From positions 5,270,001-5,334,000 of the forward strand of contig NZ_CP010976.1 of the NCBI RefSeq assembly GCF_000949425.1: DNA of 64,000 bases, in the 5' to 3' direction. A program made the position numbers and the translations under genes. Position 1 is the stretch's first letter. The number at the start of each line of letters is the position of its first letter. Under the pieces are notes generated by a model. It did no database searches. It saw only the letters and a list, made by a program, of their open reading frames with translations, and was not told where the DNA came from. The DNA is from Paenibacillus sp. IHBB 10380 (lineage in GTDB: Bacteria > Bacillota > Bacilli > Paenibacillales > Paenibacillaceae). Shown piece after piece: positions 16,966-25,530 of the stretch.

Positions 16966-17796
16966 TTATAGCTTGTAGAATCGCCGTGTATTGTCATACA
17001 TCAATTTACGGGCTTTACTCACGGGCAGACCTTGTAATTGGCTCCATTTCTCGATAACCGTTGACACCATCTCCGGATGGGTCATTTGACCGCTAAAGGG
17101 ACCCTCGAAGGGCCAAGGTCCATCCGTCTCTGCCATGACTTGATCTTTGGGATATAGTCTGGCTAATTCTTGGATTTCTGGTTCGTAGACGATATCAGGG
17201 GTGAATGAAATATAATATCCGTTATGAATCATTCGCTCTACGGTGTTCGCAGATCCCTTGAACCAATGGAAGTGTGCACGAGTGACATTATACTGTTCTA
17301 ATAAGTTACAAGCAATATCAGCATCTTCATATACCGCGTGCAGTATAATAGGCTTCTTGTGAATGCTGGCAAAAGAAATAAAGCGCTCCAGAAGAGTTAC
17401 ATAGGCCGCATGATTAAAGGAGAGGCCTGCCTCCTGCGCTTCTAGTCTAGAATAATACGGTAGCCCGACTTCACCCACGGCGACCATCTGTTTCAAATGT
17501 TCCTCCATAAATGAGAACAACTGAAGGATCTCCTCTTCTAGTGGTAGTGGTTGTTCCGGATGGAAGCCGAAGGCTGGGTGAATAAGTGAGGGATACTTCT
17601 GAGCCAGCTTTAGATTATATTGACTCGATTGCTGATGCATGGAGACTGCAATTACAGCGGCAATGGAGGGACTTAAGCTTGTAAGTAGAGCATGTTGTTG
17701 CTCTTCCGTATAGGTATCAAGGTGAATATGGGCATCAATGAAGGGAGCGAGTGAGGCATCGTCTGCGATCCGTTGGTCATTATGATTGTTCATCAT
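16966..17796 (-). CDS. TatD-like metal-dependent hydrolase in the thiamine-precursor operon
   Basis: A 276-residue TIM-barrel amidohydrolase of the TatD group. FIDAHIHLD provides the first two metal histidines, GEVGLPYY the metal glutamate, ILHAVYEDA and ARAHFHWF further histidines, and MAETDGPWPF the aspartate. TatD enzymes are usually DNases or phosphoesterases. Here its ATG overlaps the stop of thiZ by four bases and it is the last gene of a TPP-riboswitch operon. That placement suggests hydrolysis of an imported pyrimidine precursor, a job done by YlmB in other bacilli; this is inference. ATG 17796 follows GAAGGGAATGCT; the upstream frame runs inside thiZ. Confidence 0.88.
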   Translation of the reverse strand: MMNNHNDQRIADDASLAPFIDAHIHLDTYTEEQQHALLTSLSPSIAAVIAVSMHQQSSQYNLKLAQKYPSLIHPAFGFHPEQPLPLEEEILQLFSFMEEHLKQMVAVGEVGLPYYSRLEAQEAGLSFNHAAYVTLLERFISFASIHKKPIILHAVYEDADIACNLLEQYNVTRAHFHWFKGSANTVERMIHNGYYISFTPDIVYEPEIQELARLYPKDQVMAETDGPWPFEGPFSGQMTHPEMVSTVIEKWSQLQGLPVSKARKLMYDNTRRFYKL

Positions 17797-18638
17797 AGCA
17801 TTCCCTTCAATCGTTGCATTTTTTGTTGCTCCTCCCGCATCCATTGAGAAAGCTCACGTTTTAGCTTGAGGAAGTTGGGATCATCGGTCATCTCTTCTTT
17901 ACGTGGACGTGAAAAAGGGACATCTACGGCATGTAGTACAGCAGCAGGTCTACTGGAGAATACGTATATACGGTTTGAGAGAAGGAGTGCCTCCTCAATA
18001 TTATGGGTGATGAATAGTACAGAGCGTCTACTTTCCTCCCAAATATCAAGTAGCCAACGTTGCATATCACTTCGAGTTAGGGCGTCTAACGCGCTGAAGG
18101 GCTCATCCAGACACATCAGTTCTTGAGGGCTAAGAAGTGCACGTAGAAAGGCTACTCGTTGCTGCATCCCCCCAGATAACATATGCGGATAGGCGTTCTC
18201 AAATCCAGTCAGTCCTACTTTGGAGATCCAATGACGTGCTTCTTCCCGAGCTTGATTCTTTGGAATTCCGTTTACTTCCTGAGCTAAGATGACGTTATCT
18301 TCAATGGTTCGCCAAGGAAATAGGGCAGGCTGTTGCGGCATGTAGCTGACAAGGCCCTTTTTACCTGTCACCTCGCGGCCGTTCATTCGTATCGTTCCCG
18401 TCTCCGGTTGAACGACACCGCCAATAATATGAAAAAGGGTACTCTTCCCACACCCCGATGGACCAATAATGGATACGAACTCGCCAGGGGCAACGGTTAG
18501 AGAAATCTTATCTAGCACGGGGAGGTTCTGTTTACGTCCGCTGAACCCCTTGATAATATTGTGAACTTCTAAGGCTGGTGGCGTAGCGGGTAGATCTTGG
18601 TGTTGAATACTGTTTATTTGCTGTATTTGCTGTTCCAT
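17793..18638 (-). CDS. thiZ: Thiamine-precursor ABC transporter ATP-binding protein
   Basis: A 281-residue ATPase of the nitrate/taurine/pyrimidine ABC group. Walker A is GPSGCGKST, the signature LSGGMQQRVAFLRALL, Walker B LMCLDEPFSALD and the switch VLFITHN. It energises the ThiX permease. I use ATG 18638; GTG 18650 directly abuts the AAAGGAG site and would add HLV. Its position downstream of the thiX gene in an operon led by a TPP riboswitch assigns the substrate class. Confidence 0.92.
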   Translation of the reverse strand: MEQQIQQINSIQHQDLPATPPALEVHNIIKGFSGRKQNLPVLDKISLTVAPGEFVSIIGPSGCGKSTLFHIIGGVVQPETGTIRMNGREVTGKKGLVSYMPQQPALFPWRTIEDNVILAQEVNGIPKNQAREEARHWISKVGLTGFENAYPHMLSGGMQQRVAFLRALLSPQELMCLDEPFSALDALTRSDMQRWLLDIWEESRRSVLFITHNIEEALLLSNRIYVFSSRPAAVLHAVDVPFSRPRKEEMTDDPNFLKLKRELSQWMREEQQKMQRLKGML

Positions 18639-18696
18639 GACTAGGTGCACACTCCTTTCGCGAATTAAGATGCGAGTTCTTTTTATCCTAAGTTCA

Positions 18697-19458
18697 CTAA
18701 CGATCTTGACGTGGACTCCAGCGTACGAGTCCTTTCTCTAATAGGACAATGGCTGTATGCATAAATAGGCTGAGAATAACGATAATGGAAATACTTAAGA
18801 ACATACGATCGGTACGGTAGCTAGCTTTTTGAAGCATCATATAGTAGCCAATACCTTTGTCAGAGCCAACCCACTCGGCAATGACTGCGCCCATAACACT
18901 GTACGTTGCCGCGATACGTATCCCTGAGAACATAGAAGGAAGGGCATGTGGAAGCTCTAGCTTGGTAAATATTTGACCTTTGGTAGCCCCGATCATTCGC
19001 ATATATTCCAGCATCGTTCGATCTGCTTGTCTGAGCCCATCCATTGCAGCGACAGCTACAGGAAAGAAGCAAACGAGTGTAATGAGAATAAACTTAGGAA
19101 GTAGGCCAAAACCGAACCAAATCATAAGTAGTGGGGCAAGGGCGATGGTAGGGATATTTTGACTCAATATGAGAAGTGGATAAAGGGCAGAATGAAGAAA
19201 AGGAATTCTATGTAACACGAAGGCGATCACAAGCCCCACGGTTGTTCCAATAGCAAATCCACCTAAGGTGAGTTTTACTGTAGCTAGAGCGTGTTCCCAT
19301 AATCTTGCGGATTCAGCGGAAGCCTCATGTGCAATATCTGATGGAGCTGGGAGAATCCAATCTTCGATGTTAAAGAGTGAAGTACTGAGCTGCCATGCCG
19401 TCAAAAAGATAAGGACCGCCACTAAGGGCGGCCACACTTTGTTCCATATCAAGCTCAT
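18697..19458 (-). CDS. thiX: Thiamine-precursor ABC transporter permease
   Basis: A 253-residue inner-membrane permease with six hydrophobic segments and the EAA loop around GLRQADRTMLEYMRMIGATK. AEWVGSDKGIGYYMM marks the SsuC/TauC/ThiX group. Its start overlaps the stop of the small DUF77 gene by four bases. Together with ThiY and ThiZ it would import formylaminopyrimidine or hydroxymethylpyrimidine; the exact form is not visible in sequence. Confidence 0.92.
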   Translation of the reverse strand: MSLIWNKVWPPLVAVLIFLTAWQLSTSLFNIEDWILPAPSDIAHEASAESARLWEHALATVKLTLGGFAIGTTVGLVIAFVLHRIPFLHSALYPLLILSQNIPTIALAPLLMIWFGFGLLPKFILITLVCFFPVAVAAMDGLRQADRTMLEYMRMIGATKGQIFTKLELPHALPSMFSGIRIAATYSVMGAVIAEWVGSDKGIGYYMMLQKASYRTDRMFLSISIIVILSLFMHTAIVLLEKGLVRWSPRQDR

Positions 19459-19748
19459 GGACGATATTTCTCCGTTAATTTACCCATGCTTATACCTTTT
19501 GGATTGTGGGCTATTTTAATTTGAGAGATGACACTAGGGCTACCTGCGGCTATAAGCGCTTCATGCATATTCTTAACAATACTCAGCAACTCATCCAGCT
19601 CGCCTTCCATAGTGGTCTCTAGAGGATGAACCTCATGCTTAATACCGGATTGTTGTATGACTTCAATGGCGCGATCTACATAAGGAATAGAATCTTCATT
19701 ATTGGGTGTCTTAGGGATTACTTGAATGCTTAGTAAAGTATTAGCCAT
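19455..19748 (-). CDS. MTH1187/YqgV (DUF77) family thiamine-binding protein
   Basis: A 97-residue ferredoxin-fold protein. LLSIQVIPKTPNNEDSIPYV at the start and IKHEVHPLETTMEGELDEL in the middle are the family hallmarks; related YkoF proteins bind thiamine or its pyrimidine moiety. It sits between thiY (37 bases upstream) and thiX (4-base overlap), so it probably buffers or senses the imported ligand. That role is inferred from family and context. Confidence 0.88.
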   Translation of the reverse strand: MANTLLSIQVIPKTPNNEDSIPYVDRAIEVIQQSGIKHEVHPLETTMEGELDELLSIVKNMHEALIAAGSPSVISQIKIAHNPKGISMGKLTEKYRP

Positions 19749-19785
19749 GGTGATATCATCCTTTCAAAGTGAGGGTGTAGTCTTA

Positions 19786-20823
19786 TTATTTTGCCTGAGG
19801 TAGAAAGTCATTCGTATAAGCACTTTCTATCTCTAATGGTTTATCCAGAAGCTTATGTTTGTACATCCAAGCGGAATATCCTTGCCATATTTCGGCTTTC
19901 TGTTCTCCCCAATTCTCAGCATCGTCTTTATAGAGTGGACTGAGCCATTTCTGACTAGCGAGTACTAGCTCTTTGTCCAGATCGGGTACAGAACTACTAA
20001 GAATTGCAGCAGCAGCTTCAGGTTTATCAATCGCATACTGATACCCTTTGGACGTTGCACGCATGAAAGCTTTTACGAGTTCGGGGTCATCTGTAATCTG
20101 TTTCTCATTCGTCACAATGACGGGTGTGTAATAATCAAGCTCCTTAGCGTAGTCTTTCACATACAACATATCAAGCGGCTCTCCACGAAGCTCCGCTTCA
20201 ACTCCTGTCCATGCATAGAAGATCCATGCGAAATCAATATCACGCTTCACAGCTGTAAAGTAATCAGCCTCGCCCATATTCACTATTTTAACCTTCTTAA
20301 CATCGCCTTTATCATTCTCCATGATAGAGTTCATTACAGCCTCTTCTACTGGAGAACCCCATCCCCCGTAAGTCTTGCCTTCGAATGCCTTCGGAGTCTT
20401 AATATTGCGATCCACAGGTGCAGCAAATCCAGAAGTGTTATGTTGTATTACTGCCGCAATGGACACAAGGGGTACACCTTGGATGCGTGCCTGGGTGACT
20501 GCTTCTTGATAGCTAATGCCAAAAGGGATGGCTCCCGATGCCACCATCGTATCCGATCCTCCAGCACCAGGCTGAATGATCTCAACGTTTAATCCTTCTG
20601 CTTCATAATAGCCTTGATCCTTAGCTACATAGAGTCCAGTATGATTCGTATTAGGAGTCCAATCCAGAACAACTTTAACATCCTTTAATGTCTTAGGTGT
20701 GGATGGAGTCTCACCTGCTGGTGTCGCTGCTTGTTGATTCGTTTCGTTGTTGCGGGTTGCTCCGCATCCTGCTACGACTAGTATGAGCATACATACGAGA
20801 AGTAACGTTCCTAACTTTCTCAT
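19786..20823 (-). CDS. thiY: Thiamine-precursor ABC transporter substrate-binding lipoprotein
   Basis: A 345-residue lipoprotein: signal LLLVCMLILVVAGC with the lipobox Cys near residue 20, then a THI5/NMT1-like receptor. DVKVVLDWTPNTNHTGLYVA and PGAGGSDTMVASGAIPFGIS are hallmark segments of pyrimidine-binding ThiY proteins. It is the first gene after the TPP riboswitch and terminator, so it is repressed when thiamine diphosphate is plentiful. Confidence 0.95.
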   Translation of the reverse strand: MRKLGTLLLVCMLILVVAGCGATRNNETNQQAATPAGETPSTPKTLKDVKVVLDWTPNTNHTGLYVAKDQGYYEAEGLNVEIIQPGAGGSDTMVASGAIPFGISYQEAVTQARIQGVPLVSIAAVIQHNTSGFAAPVDRNIKTPKAFEGKTYGGWGSPVEEAVMNSIMENDKGDVKKVKIVNMGEADYFTAVKRDIDFAWIFYAWTGVEAELRGEPLDMLYVKDYAKELDYYTPVIVTNEKQITDDPELVKAFMRATSKGYQYAIDKPEAAAAILSSSVPDLDKELVLASQKWLSPLYKDDAENWGEQKAEIWQGYSAWMYKHKLLDKPLEIESAYTNDFLPQAK

Positions 20824-20866
20824 TTCTTTCTCTCCCCTTTTGTGAAATACACTGTGTTATTGTGCA

Positions 20867-20894
20867 ACAAAAAAAAGCGCCCCGTAATCGGGAC
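20867..20894 (-). terminator. Riboswitch-controlled terminator before thiY
   Basis: On the minus strand GCGTCCCG-ATTA-CGGGGCGC is followed by eight T residues, placed between the aptamer and thiY. It is the expected OFF-state terminator. Confidence 0.9.
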
Positions 20895-20926
20895 GCATAT
20901 GGGCGCAAGATAGATATATGGATGAA

Positions 20927-21028
20927 CCATATCGGCTAGTTCCTACGCTGGCATTATCCAGATCAGGTATAAGGGTCAGTGTCTTGTGGGACACACTCTC
21001 AGCCGGCCAATTCCAGCACCCCTGTACT
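20927..21028 (-). promoter_or_regulatory. TPP riboswitch (THI element)
   Basis: Read on the minus strand the conserved blocks appear in order: GGGGTGC, CCGGCTGAGAG, ACCCTTATACCTGATCTGGA and AATGCCAGCGTAGGAA. These are the pyrimidine- and pyrophosphate-sensing parts of the THI box. It lies between the promoter and the terminator of the thiY operon. Confidence 0.97.
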
Positions 21029-21054
21029 TATGAAATTAGATCATTTCAATGAGT

Positions 21055-21083
21055 ATTATAGTCTACAAAGGAAGAGGTGTCCA
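21055..21083 (-). promoter_or_regulatory. Promoter of the thi uptake operon
   Basis: Minus-strand TGGACA (21083-21078), a 17-base spacer and a perfect TATAAT (21060-21055) lie just upstream of the riboswitch. Confidence 0.8.
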
Positions 21084-21101
21084 GTAACTCTGACATGCTG
21101 A

Positions 21102-22298
21102 CTAATGATATCCCTGAACTGTCTGATCATATCTATGTTGAGCTCTAAATGCAGCTATACTGAGCAGGAACAGACCTACGGTGAACACAGCAAGCATACC
21201 AGCCGTTTGGTTAACCACTAGATGATCCATACACCAGCCAATGATTAAGGGAAGGACAGCACCACCTACACCTCCAGCGGCAATTAGAATGCTTGTGGTT
21301 GACTCCTCTGTACCGGGCATAAGCTTGTTAGCAAATACTAACGTTATGGAGAAAAGACCCGACATGAATAGACCCAGTAGTGTGATAACGGTAAAAGCAG
21401 ACCAGATCTGATTCGTGAATGGGAAAAGAGTAAGTAGGATGAGGGCGGATAGACTACTTATAAGTACATAGGAACGGTAGCGTATTTTCTCTGCTATATA
21501 TCCTGCAAATAGGCGACCGATTGACATTGCAATCCAAAAGAAGGTGACACTAAGTGCAGCCCCTGCTTTGTCCATACTCATCTTCTCTACAAGCATAGAT
21601 GGCATGAAGTTGGCTAAGCTCATTTCTACGCCAACATATAGAAAGAAGAAGACAACAAATATCGCTAGCGTTCGTTTTTGGCCCTTGTGATACACCGCTA
21701 CTTTGGGTTGCTTCGGCTGTTGAGGGCTTACGTTTCGTGCATTCAATATGGAGTCTAACGCTCCAAAAGAACCCTTAGCCCAGAATATAAATGTAATGAG
21801 GGCAAAGAGGGAGACGACAAGGAATGACCAGCGCCACCAGCCAAAGTAGATCATACCGCTAGCTAGGAGTGGCATAAGCATAGCACCTACGCCGAAGAAT
21901 ACTTCGAGCCTGCTCATGGCTACAGCGGTCTGATGGGTAACCCCTGTGATAATGATGGTTCCGATGACAGCCTCGATCATTCCGAACCCAAATCCTGCGA
22001 CAATTCCTGTGACATACATCCATTCCCAAGGCGGAAGGAGGGTGTATACGGATTCGGCAATAAAAAGTGCAACTAGGGCAAGAAGGAGACTACCCTTTTT
22101 GCCGAGACGGCGGTTTAACCATGGGGAGAGCATCACGCCACCTAAGAAACCGGCAAACTGAGCAAAGATCAGCTGTCCGCCTTCACTGTATTCACGATCA
22201 TAATGCTCCAGAATGACTGGGAGCACAGAACCAAGTACGACATGTGCCAAACCAATTAAGAAATAAGACAAACAACCAATCCAAATTAAGCGTTTCAT
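21102..22298 (-). CDS. MFS transporter
   Basis: About 398 residues with twelve hydrophobic segments. SYFLIGLAHVVLGSVLPVIL opens the first helix, RRLGKKGSLLLALV is the loop 2-3 motif, and SIGRLFAGYIAEKIRYRSYV is the repeat in the second half. ATG 22298 follows AAAAGGAGC at a slightly long distance; a frame from 22343 with RSIVLKRSLNSS in front is possible. It ends about 18 bases before the thi promoter and is in the same direction, but the thi riboswitch does not control it. The substrate is unknown. Confidence 0.87.
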   Translation of the reverse strand: MKRLIWIGCLSYFLIGLAHVVLGSVLPVILEHYDREYSEGGQLIFAQFAGFLGGVMLSPWLNRRLGKKGSLLLALVALFIAESVYTLLPPWEWMYVTGIVAGFGFGMIEAVIGTIIITGVTHQTAVAMSRLEVFFGVGAMLMPLLASGMIYFGWWRWSFLVVSLFALITFIFWAKGSFGALDSILNARNVSPQQPKQPKVAVYHKGQKRTLAIFVVFFFLYVGVEMSLANFMPSMLVEKMSMDKAGAALSVTFFWIAMSIGRLFAGYIAEKIRYRSYVLISSLSALILLTLFPFTNQIWSAFTVITLLGLFMSGLFSITLVFANKLMPGTEESTTSILIAAGGVGGAVLPLIIGWCMDHLVVNQTAGMLAVFTVGLFLLSIAAFRAQHRYDQTVQGYH

Positions 22299-22482
22299 AG
22301 ATGAATTTAAGCTCCTTTTCAAGACAATAGACCTATCCATCATACCCTAATATGAAGCTGTTCGTCATAGTAAAGTCACAACGTATGATAAAGAGGAGAT
22401 GGGTTGAAAATAGTAGAGATGGGTACATTACTCATACGTGTGTTTTATCACTCAAATAAGAAAAGGAAGAGGTTATGACATC

Positions 22483-22902
22483 ATGTTAGATAAAACTAGA
22501 ATAGAACAGGAAATTGTCAAAGCATTGGATCACAATAAAATTTGCTCGTTTGCTACGATAGAGGGGAATAAACCGAAACAAAGGTATATGGTATTGTTTA
22601 ATGAAGGGTTAAGCTTACACTTGGCTACGAACCGCCAAACACATAAAGTTGAAGAGTTAGAGGAAAATCCCCATGTGTCCTTGTTAGTGGGTTATGAAAT
22701 AGGTGGAAGTAAGGATGTTATAGAGATCGAAGGGATCTGTTCTATATGTACGGATGAAAGTCTACGAGAAAAGGTATGGAGTCCTGAACTTGAGAAATGG
22801 TTTACAGGACCCAATGATCCCAATTATGTCATTTTAGATATTAAACCGACTCGTATGGCGTATACAGGTCAAGATAATGATAAGCGTGAATGGATCGTAT
22901 AA
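22483..22902 (+). CDS. Pyridoxamine 5'-phosphate oxidase-fold protein (general stress protein 26-like)
   Basis: A 139-residue split-barrel flavin-binding protein. CSFATIEGNKPKQRYM near residue 20, LATNRQTHKVEELEENPHVS and the C-terminal YVILDIKPTRMAYTG match the YdaG/general-stress-26 group of the PNPOx superfamily. These bind FMN or F420 and have poorly known roles. The start ATG 22483 is ten bases after AAGAGG; a longer frame from 22438 lacks such a site. Stand-alone gene with its own terminator. Confidence 0.85.
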   Translation: MLDKTRIEQEIVKALDHNKICSFATIEGNKPKQRYMVLFNEGLSLHLATNRQTHKVEELEENPHVSLLVGYEIGGSKDVIEIEGICSICTDESLREKVWSPELEKWFTGPNDPNYVILDIKPTRMAYTGQDNDKREWIV

Positions 22903-22949
22903 ACCCCCTGTGAATTGAGATTTTATAGATGGTTCAAGAGTGCTAATGT

Positions 22950-22980
22950 AATGCCTGAGGCAGGGTCTCAGGCATTGTTT
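22950..22980 (+). terminator. Terminator after the PNPOx-like gene
   Basis: AATGCCTGAG / CTCAGGCATT, ten perfect pairs with a short loop, followed by GTTTGTTAT. Confidence 0.8.
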
Positions 22981-23076
22981 GTTATGCGAGATAAATATAT
23001 CTCTTTATTTTTAAGATGACTCGATATAAACTTAGGGGGGACTAAGTAATACATACTATTATTAAGGGGAGATACT

Positions 23077-25368
23077 ATGTTTAACTCGCACCACAAAACG
23101 CTGAAGGTTGTAGCATCAACTGCTGTTGCTTTCAATTTGTTAGCGCTTTCACTTTCTCCAATCCATGCAGCGGGAGATAGTGCAATTGCTAAGCTACGGA
23201 TTATGGAAACAACGGATTTGCACGTCAACGTCGTGAACTATGACTATTATGCTGATAAGGATACGGATCAGTATGGATTTGCCAAGACAGCTAGCTTAAT
23301 TAAGGCTGCAAGAAAGGAAGCTAAGAACAGTCTTCTTTTTGATAATGGAGATTTGATTCAAGGTAATCCTCTTGGAGACTACGTAGCAAAAGTAGACCCA
23401 CTGAAGAAGGGTGAAATCCATCCTGTTTACAAGGCTATGAATCTATTGGATTATGATGCTGGTAACCTCGGTAATCATGAATTTAACTTCGGTCTGGATT
23501 TCTTGAAGCAATCCTTAGAAGGTTCTAACTTCCCATACGTTAATGCGAATCTTTACATTGCAGATGGAGATAAAGATGAGAGCAATGATAAGAACTATTT
23601 TACTCCCTATCAAATTCTAGATAAGAAGATCACGGACGAGGCAGGGAAAGAGCATACCCTTAAAGTGGGTGTGATTGGGTTCGTTCCTCCACAAGTATCT
23701 CAATGGGACAAGGCTAATCTAGAAGGTAAGATTGTGGCTAAAGATATTGTAGAAACAGCTAAGAAATTTATTCCTCAAATGAAGAAGGAAGGCGCAGACA
23801 TCATTGTTGCTATTCCCCATTCTGGATTTGAAGAAATTCCACAGACGCCTTTAATGGAGAACTCCGTATTGTATTTAAGCCAAGTGGAGGGCATCGATGC
23901 TATCTTATTTGGACATGCACATAAAACCTTCCCAAGCGCTGATTTCAAAAATGCTAAAGGTGTAGATATTGAGAAGGGTACCATTAATGGTGTTCCATCT
24001 GTAGAACCAGGTTACTGGGGAGATCATCTTGGAATCATTGATCTTGATTTGAAGCAGATTGGAGGAAAGTGGACTGTCGTTGATTCAGCAGTTGAAGCGC
24101 GTCCGATCTATGACATTGCCAATAAGAAGTCCTTGGTGGAGGCGGACCAAGCCGTCGTAGATGCTGTGAAAGATGAGCACAAACAAACGTTAGACTATAT
24201 TCGGGGTCCAGTAGGTAAGACTAGTGCAGCAATTAACAGCTACTTTGCCCTAGTACAAGATGATCCATCCATTCAGATCGTGACCAATGCTCAGAAGTGG
24301 TATGTGAACAACAACTTACAAGGAACTGAGTATGAGAAATTGCCGGTATTATCTGCAGGTGCTCCATTCAAAGCAGGAGGCCGTGCAGGAGCTTCTTATT
24401 ATACGAATATTCCGGCAGGTACAATCGCGATTAAGAATGTGGCAGATCTTTACGTATATCCAAACACCGTTCATGCGGTATGGGTAACAGGTGCAGAATT
24501 GAAGGAATGGCTAGAATGGTCTGCTGGACAATTCAATCAGATTGACCCAACTAGCAAGGAAGAACAGAATTTGGTTAACTCAGAGTTCCCTACTTACAAC
24601 TACGATGTTATTGATGGAGTTAACTATCAGATCGATGTGACTCAGCCAGCTAAGTATGATGCTAAAGCTATCATTATTAATCCATCCTCTAGTCGTATCA
24701 AGAATTTGGAGTATCAAGGTAAAGCGATTGACCTAAAACAGAAATTTATTGTTGCAACGAATAACTATCGTGCTTCAAGCTCGAAGCTAGCCAATCCAGA
24801 TGGCAAACGAATCGTGATGGCAGCACCAGATGAGAATCGCCAAGTCATTATTGATTATATTCGTGAAGAAGGTACAATCAATCCTACAGCAGATGGTAAC
24901 TGGTCACTAGCTCCTATCAATGATACTGTGAATGTTACATTTGTATCTTCTCCAGATGCACAAGCTTTAGCGAAGAATAACAAAGCAATGTCATATATAA
25001 GCACAGGGGAAGATGGTTTTGCGAAATATAGCTTGAAAATGGTAGGTCAATCAGGCGAAGTTACAACTCCGGTGGCTCCAATTGAACCGTCGAAACCAGA
25101 GCCAACGAAACCAACACCAACCAAACCAACACCAACCAAACCAACACCAACCAAACCAACACCAACCAAACCAACACCAACCAAACCTGTAACACCTCCT
25201 GTTCAGGAGCCGGAAGCTTCAAAGGTTGTATATGTGATTAAAAAGGGTGATAATCTCTACCGTATCGGTCAAAAGTATGGCGTTGATTGGACGGTAATTG
25301 CTAAGTTCAATAAAATTGCGGATGTACATGCCTTGAAAGTCGGTCAAAAAATAACGATTCCTCAATAA
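23077..25368 (+). CDS. cpdB: Secreted 2',3'-cyclic-nucleotide 2'-phosphodiesterase/3'-nucleotidase with LysM
   Basis: A 763-residue secreted enzyme. A signal peptide ends near SPIHAAG. The metallophosphatase domain follows: METTDLHVNV, LLFDNGDLIQGNPLGD, GNLGNHEFNFGLD and FGHAHKTFPS carry the metal ligands. The 5'-nucleotidase C-terminal domain follows, with NTVHAVWVTGAELKEWLE. A Pro-Thr-Lys linker of perfect repeats (about residues 670-705) leads to one LysM domain (VYVIKKGDNLYRIGQKYG) at the end. It would scavenge nucleotides outside the cell while bound to peptidoglycan by LysM, where relatives such as YfkN use a sortase signal. GGGGAGA precedes ATG 23077. Confidence 0.95.
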   Translation: MFNSHHKTLKVVASTAVAFNLLALSLSPIHAAGDSAIAKLRIMETTDLHVNVVNYDYYADKDTDQYGFAKTASLIKAARKEAKNSLLFDNGDLIQGNPLGDYVAKVDPLKKGEIHPVYKAMNLLDYDAGNLGNHEFNFGLDFLKQSLEGSNFPYVNANLYIADGDKDESNDKNYFTPYQILDKKITDEAGKEHTLKVGVIGFVPPQVSQWDKANLEGKIVAKDIVETAKKFIPQMKKEGADIIVAIPHSGFEEIPQTPLMENSVLYLSQVEGIDAILFGHAHKTFPSADFKNAKGVDIEKGTINGVPSVEPGYWGDHLGIIDLDLKQIGGKWTVVDSAVEARPIYDIANKKSLVEADQAVVDAVKDEHKQTLDYIRGPVGKTSAAINSYFALVQDDPSIQIVTNAQKWYVNNNLQGTEYEKLPVLSAGAPFKAGGRAGASYYTNIPAGTIAIKNVADLYVYPNTVHAVWVTGAELKEWLEWSAGQFNQIDPTSKEEQNLVNSEFPTYNYDVIDGVNYQIDVTQPAKYDAKAIIINPSSSRIKNLEYQGKAIDLKQKFIVATNNYRASSSKLANPDGKRIVMAAPDENRQVIIDYIREEGTINPTADGNWSLAPINDTVNVTFVSSPDAQALAKNNKAMSYISTGEDGFAKYSLKMVGQSGEVTTPVAPIEPSKPEPTKPTPTKPTPTKPTPTKPTPTKPTPTKPVTPPVQEPEASKVVYVIKKGDNLYRIGQKYGVDWTVIAKFNKIADVHALKVGQKITIPQ
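25111..25185 (+). repeat. Five perfect 15-bp repeats in the wall-spanning linker
   Basis: Five identical CCAACACCAACCAAA units in tandem encode (PTPTK)n-type linker sequence between the nucleotidase and LysM domains. Exact identity at every position suggests recent slippage; the unit is a multiple of three, so copy-number change alters only linker length. Confidence 0.93.
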
Positions 25369-25374
25369 TACAAC

Positions 25375-25410
25375 AAACTGACAGTGTTTTATTGCTGTCA
25401 GTTTATTTAT
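25375..25410 (+). terminator. Terminator after the secreted nucleotidase gene
   Basis: AAACTGACAG / CTGTCAGTTT, ten perfect pairs with a ten-base loop, then ATTTAT. Confidence 0.8.
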
Positions 25411-25530
25411 ATCTCGGATGAATTACCCCTGATGAATTATAAATGAGAACAAAAGTATTCCCACAAAAATAACCATCATGTTATAATAACTACAGCGATT
25501 TTCGGCAAAATATGCCAAGGAGGAGTTCTA

